Below are positions 63,487 through 64,000 of a stretch of 64,000 bases of DNA, in pieces (the first letter of the stretch is position 1; each line of letters opens with the position of its first letter). The notes beneath the pieces were generated by a model. The model searched no databases and was not told where the DNA came from. It was given only the letters and a program-made list of their open reading frames with translations. Made by a program: the position numbers and the translations under genes. The stretch covers positions 248,001-312,000 of the forward strand of contig CP182108.1 in NCBI GenBank assembly GCA_048013405.1. The letters are read 5' to 3'. This DNA comes from Halospina sp048013405 (GTDB lineage: Bacteria > Pseudomonadota > Gammaproteobacteria > Pseudomonadales > Oleiphilaceae).

Positions 63487-64000
63487 ATGAAATACACGTT
63501 GCGCCAGCTGGAGGTGTTCCTGGCCACCGCCCGTAACGAGAACATCACCCGTGCGGCTGATGAGCTGGCCATGTCCCAGTCCGCGGCAAGCGGTGCGCTG
63601 CGCGATCTTGAGAATCAGTTCAGCGTTCAGCTCTTTGACCGCATGGGCAAACGCCTGCAGCTCAATGAGCTTGGCCGGCTGGTGCGCCCAAGGGTCGCCG
63701 CACTTCTGGATGAGGCCCGCGAGCTGGAGCATGCGCTGGCGCGTCATGCCGAGGTGGGGCACGTCAAGGTAGGTGCCACGCTGACCATCGGCAACTATAT
63801 GGCGGTCCCGATTATGGCACGTTTCATGAGTGAAAACGAGGGTGCCAATGTGTCGCTGGAGATTGCCAATACCCGGACAATAGGGCGCAAGGTGGCGGAT
63901 TTTGAGCTGGATGTGGGGTTGATTGAAGGTGAAATCCACTCGCCGGATCTGGAGGTGATTCCCTGGCGCGGTGACCGGTTGATGGTATTCTGTGCACCGG
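63487..64000 (+). CDS. finR: LysR-family regulator FinR (3' end outside window)
   Basis: The frame runs from the ATG at 63487 to the window end (171 codons) with no stop, so the gene is cut. The start reads MKYTLRQLEVFLATARNE, followed by a winged helix-turn-helix (about 1-60, ITRAADELAMSQSAASGALRDLE in pieces) and the beginning of the substrate domain (about 90 onward). Divergence from fpr points to FinR, the oxidative-stress activator of fpr in Pseudomonas. Confidence 0.88.
   Translation, partial: MKYTLRQLEVFLATARNENITRAADELAMSQSAASGALRDLENQFSVQLFDRMGKRLQLNELGRLVRPRVAALLDEARELEHALARHAEVGHVKVGATLTIGNYMAVPIMARFMSENEGANVSLEIANTRTIGRKVADFELDVGLIEGEIHSPDLEVIPWRGDRLMVFCAP

Overview
The window is about 64 kb of high-GC gammaproteobacterial chromosome. 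Gene order (fleQ-fleSR-fliEFGHIJ, fliK, fliLMNOPQR-flhB, flhAF-fleN-fliA, cheYZAB-motCD-parC-parP-cheW, then ccmABCDEFGHI) is the one known from Pseudomonas and Marinobacter-type bacteria with a polar flagellum. The lexA-sulA, imuA-imuB-dnaE2 and fpr/finR neighbourhoods and a 180-kDa NAD-glutamate dehydrogenase fit the same group. I see no rRNA, tRNA, CRISPR array, insertion sequence or prophage gene. The DNA reads as ordinary core chromosome with tight, mostly co-directional operons.

Region 1 (1-36.6 kb) is a nearly complete class II/III flagellar and chemotaxis locus on the + strand. A partial fliT is followed by fleQ, the master sigma-54 activator, with a sigma-70-type promoter. The fleSR two-component pair then feeds sigma-54 promoters that I can read by eye before fleS, fliE, fliK, fliL, flhA and cheW. 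Basal body, C-ring, export gate and ATPase genes are all present. Between fliJ and fliK lies an HsbA/HsbR/HptB partner-switching module. The chemotaxis core (cheY, cheZ, cheA, cheB) is followed by the second stator pair motCD, the polar-array factors ParC and ParP, CheW and a DUF2802 protein. ParP carries 29 perfect CCTGAG units, giving a Pro-Glu rod. A convergent pair on the - strand encodes a second FliK-like protein and a free-standing FlhB C-terminal domain.

Region 2 (36.7-43.5 kb) is the full System I cytochrome c maturation operon ccmABCDEFGHI. It converges on a solitary BatD-like gene, and the two genes share a CTAG stop. Region 3 (45.4-52.2 kb) holds gdhB and, opposite it, an operon of a PAS-GGDEF diguanylate cyclase and a receiver-CheC protein.

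Region 4 (52.4-60.3 kb) is an SOS block. imuA, imuB, dnaE2, a DUF6231-like gene, an acylphosphatase gene, lexA and sulA all lie on the - strand with small gaps. LexA boxes precede imuA (one) and lexA (two in tandem). Two small + strand genes converge on sulA. A 23-bp perfect inverted repeat lies between imuA and a divergent chemoreceptor gene. Region 5 (62.2-64 kb) has a small unknown gene, ferredoxin-NADP reductase (fpr) and the divergent LysR regulator finR, cut by the window end.

The observation I find most worth testing is that a FliM/CheZ-like acidic peptide (consensus D-E-[IVF]-[DE]-x-L-L) occurs at the FliM N-terminus, at the CheZ C-terminus, three times in the CheA linker, and in looser form near the N-terminus of ParP. 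This suggests one CheY-docking motif shared across motor, phosphatase, kinase and array. No wholly new system is evident. The unexplained elements are the inverted repeat, the ParP repeat, the FlhB-C/FliK-like pair and the SOS-embedded accessory genes.
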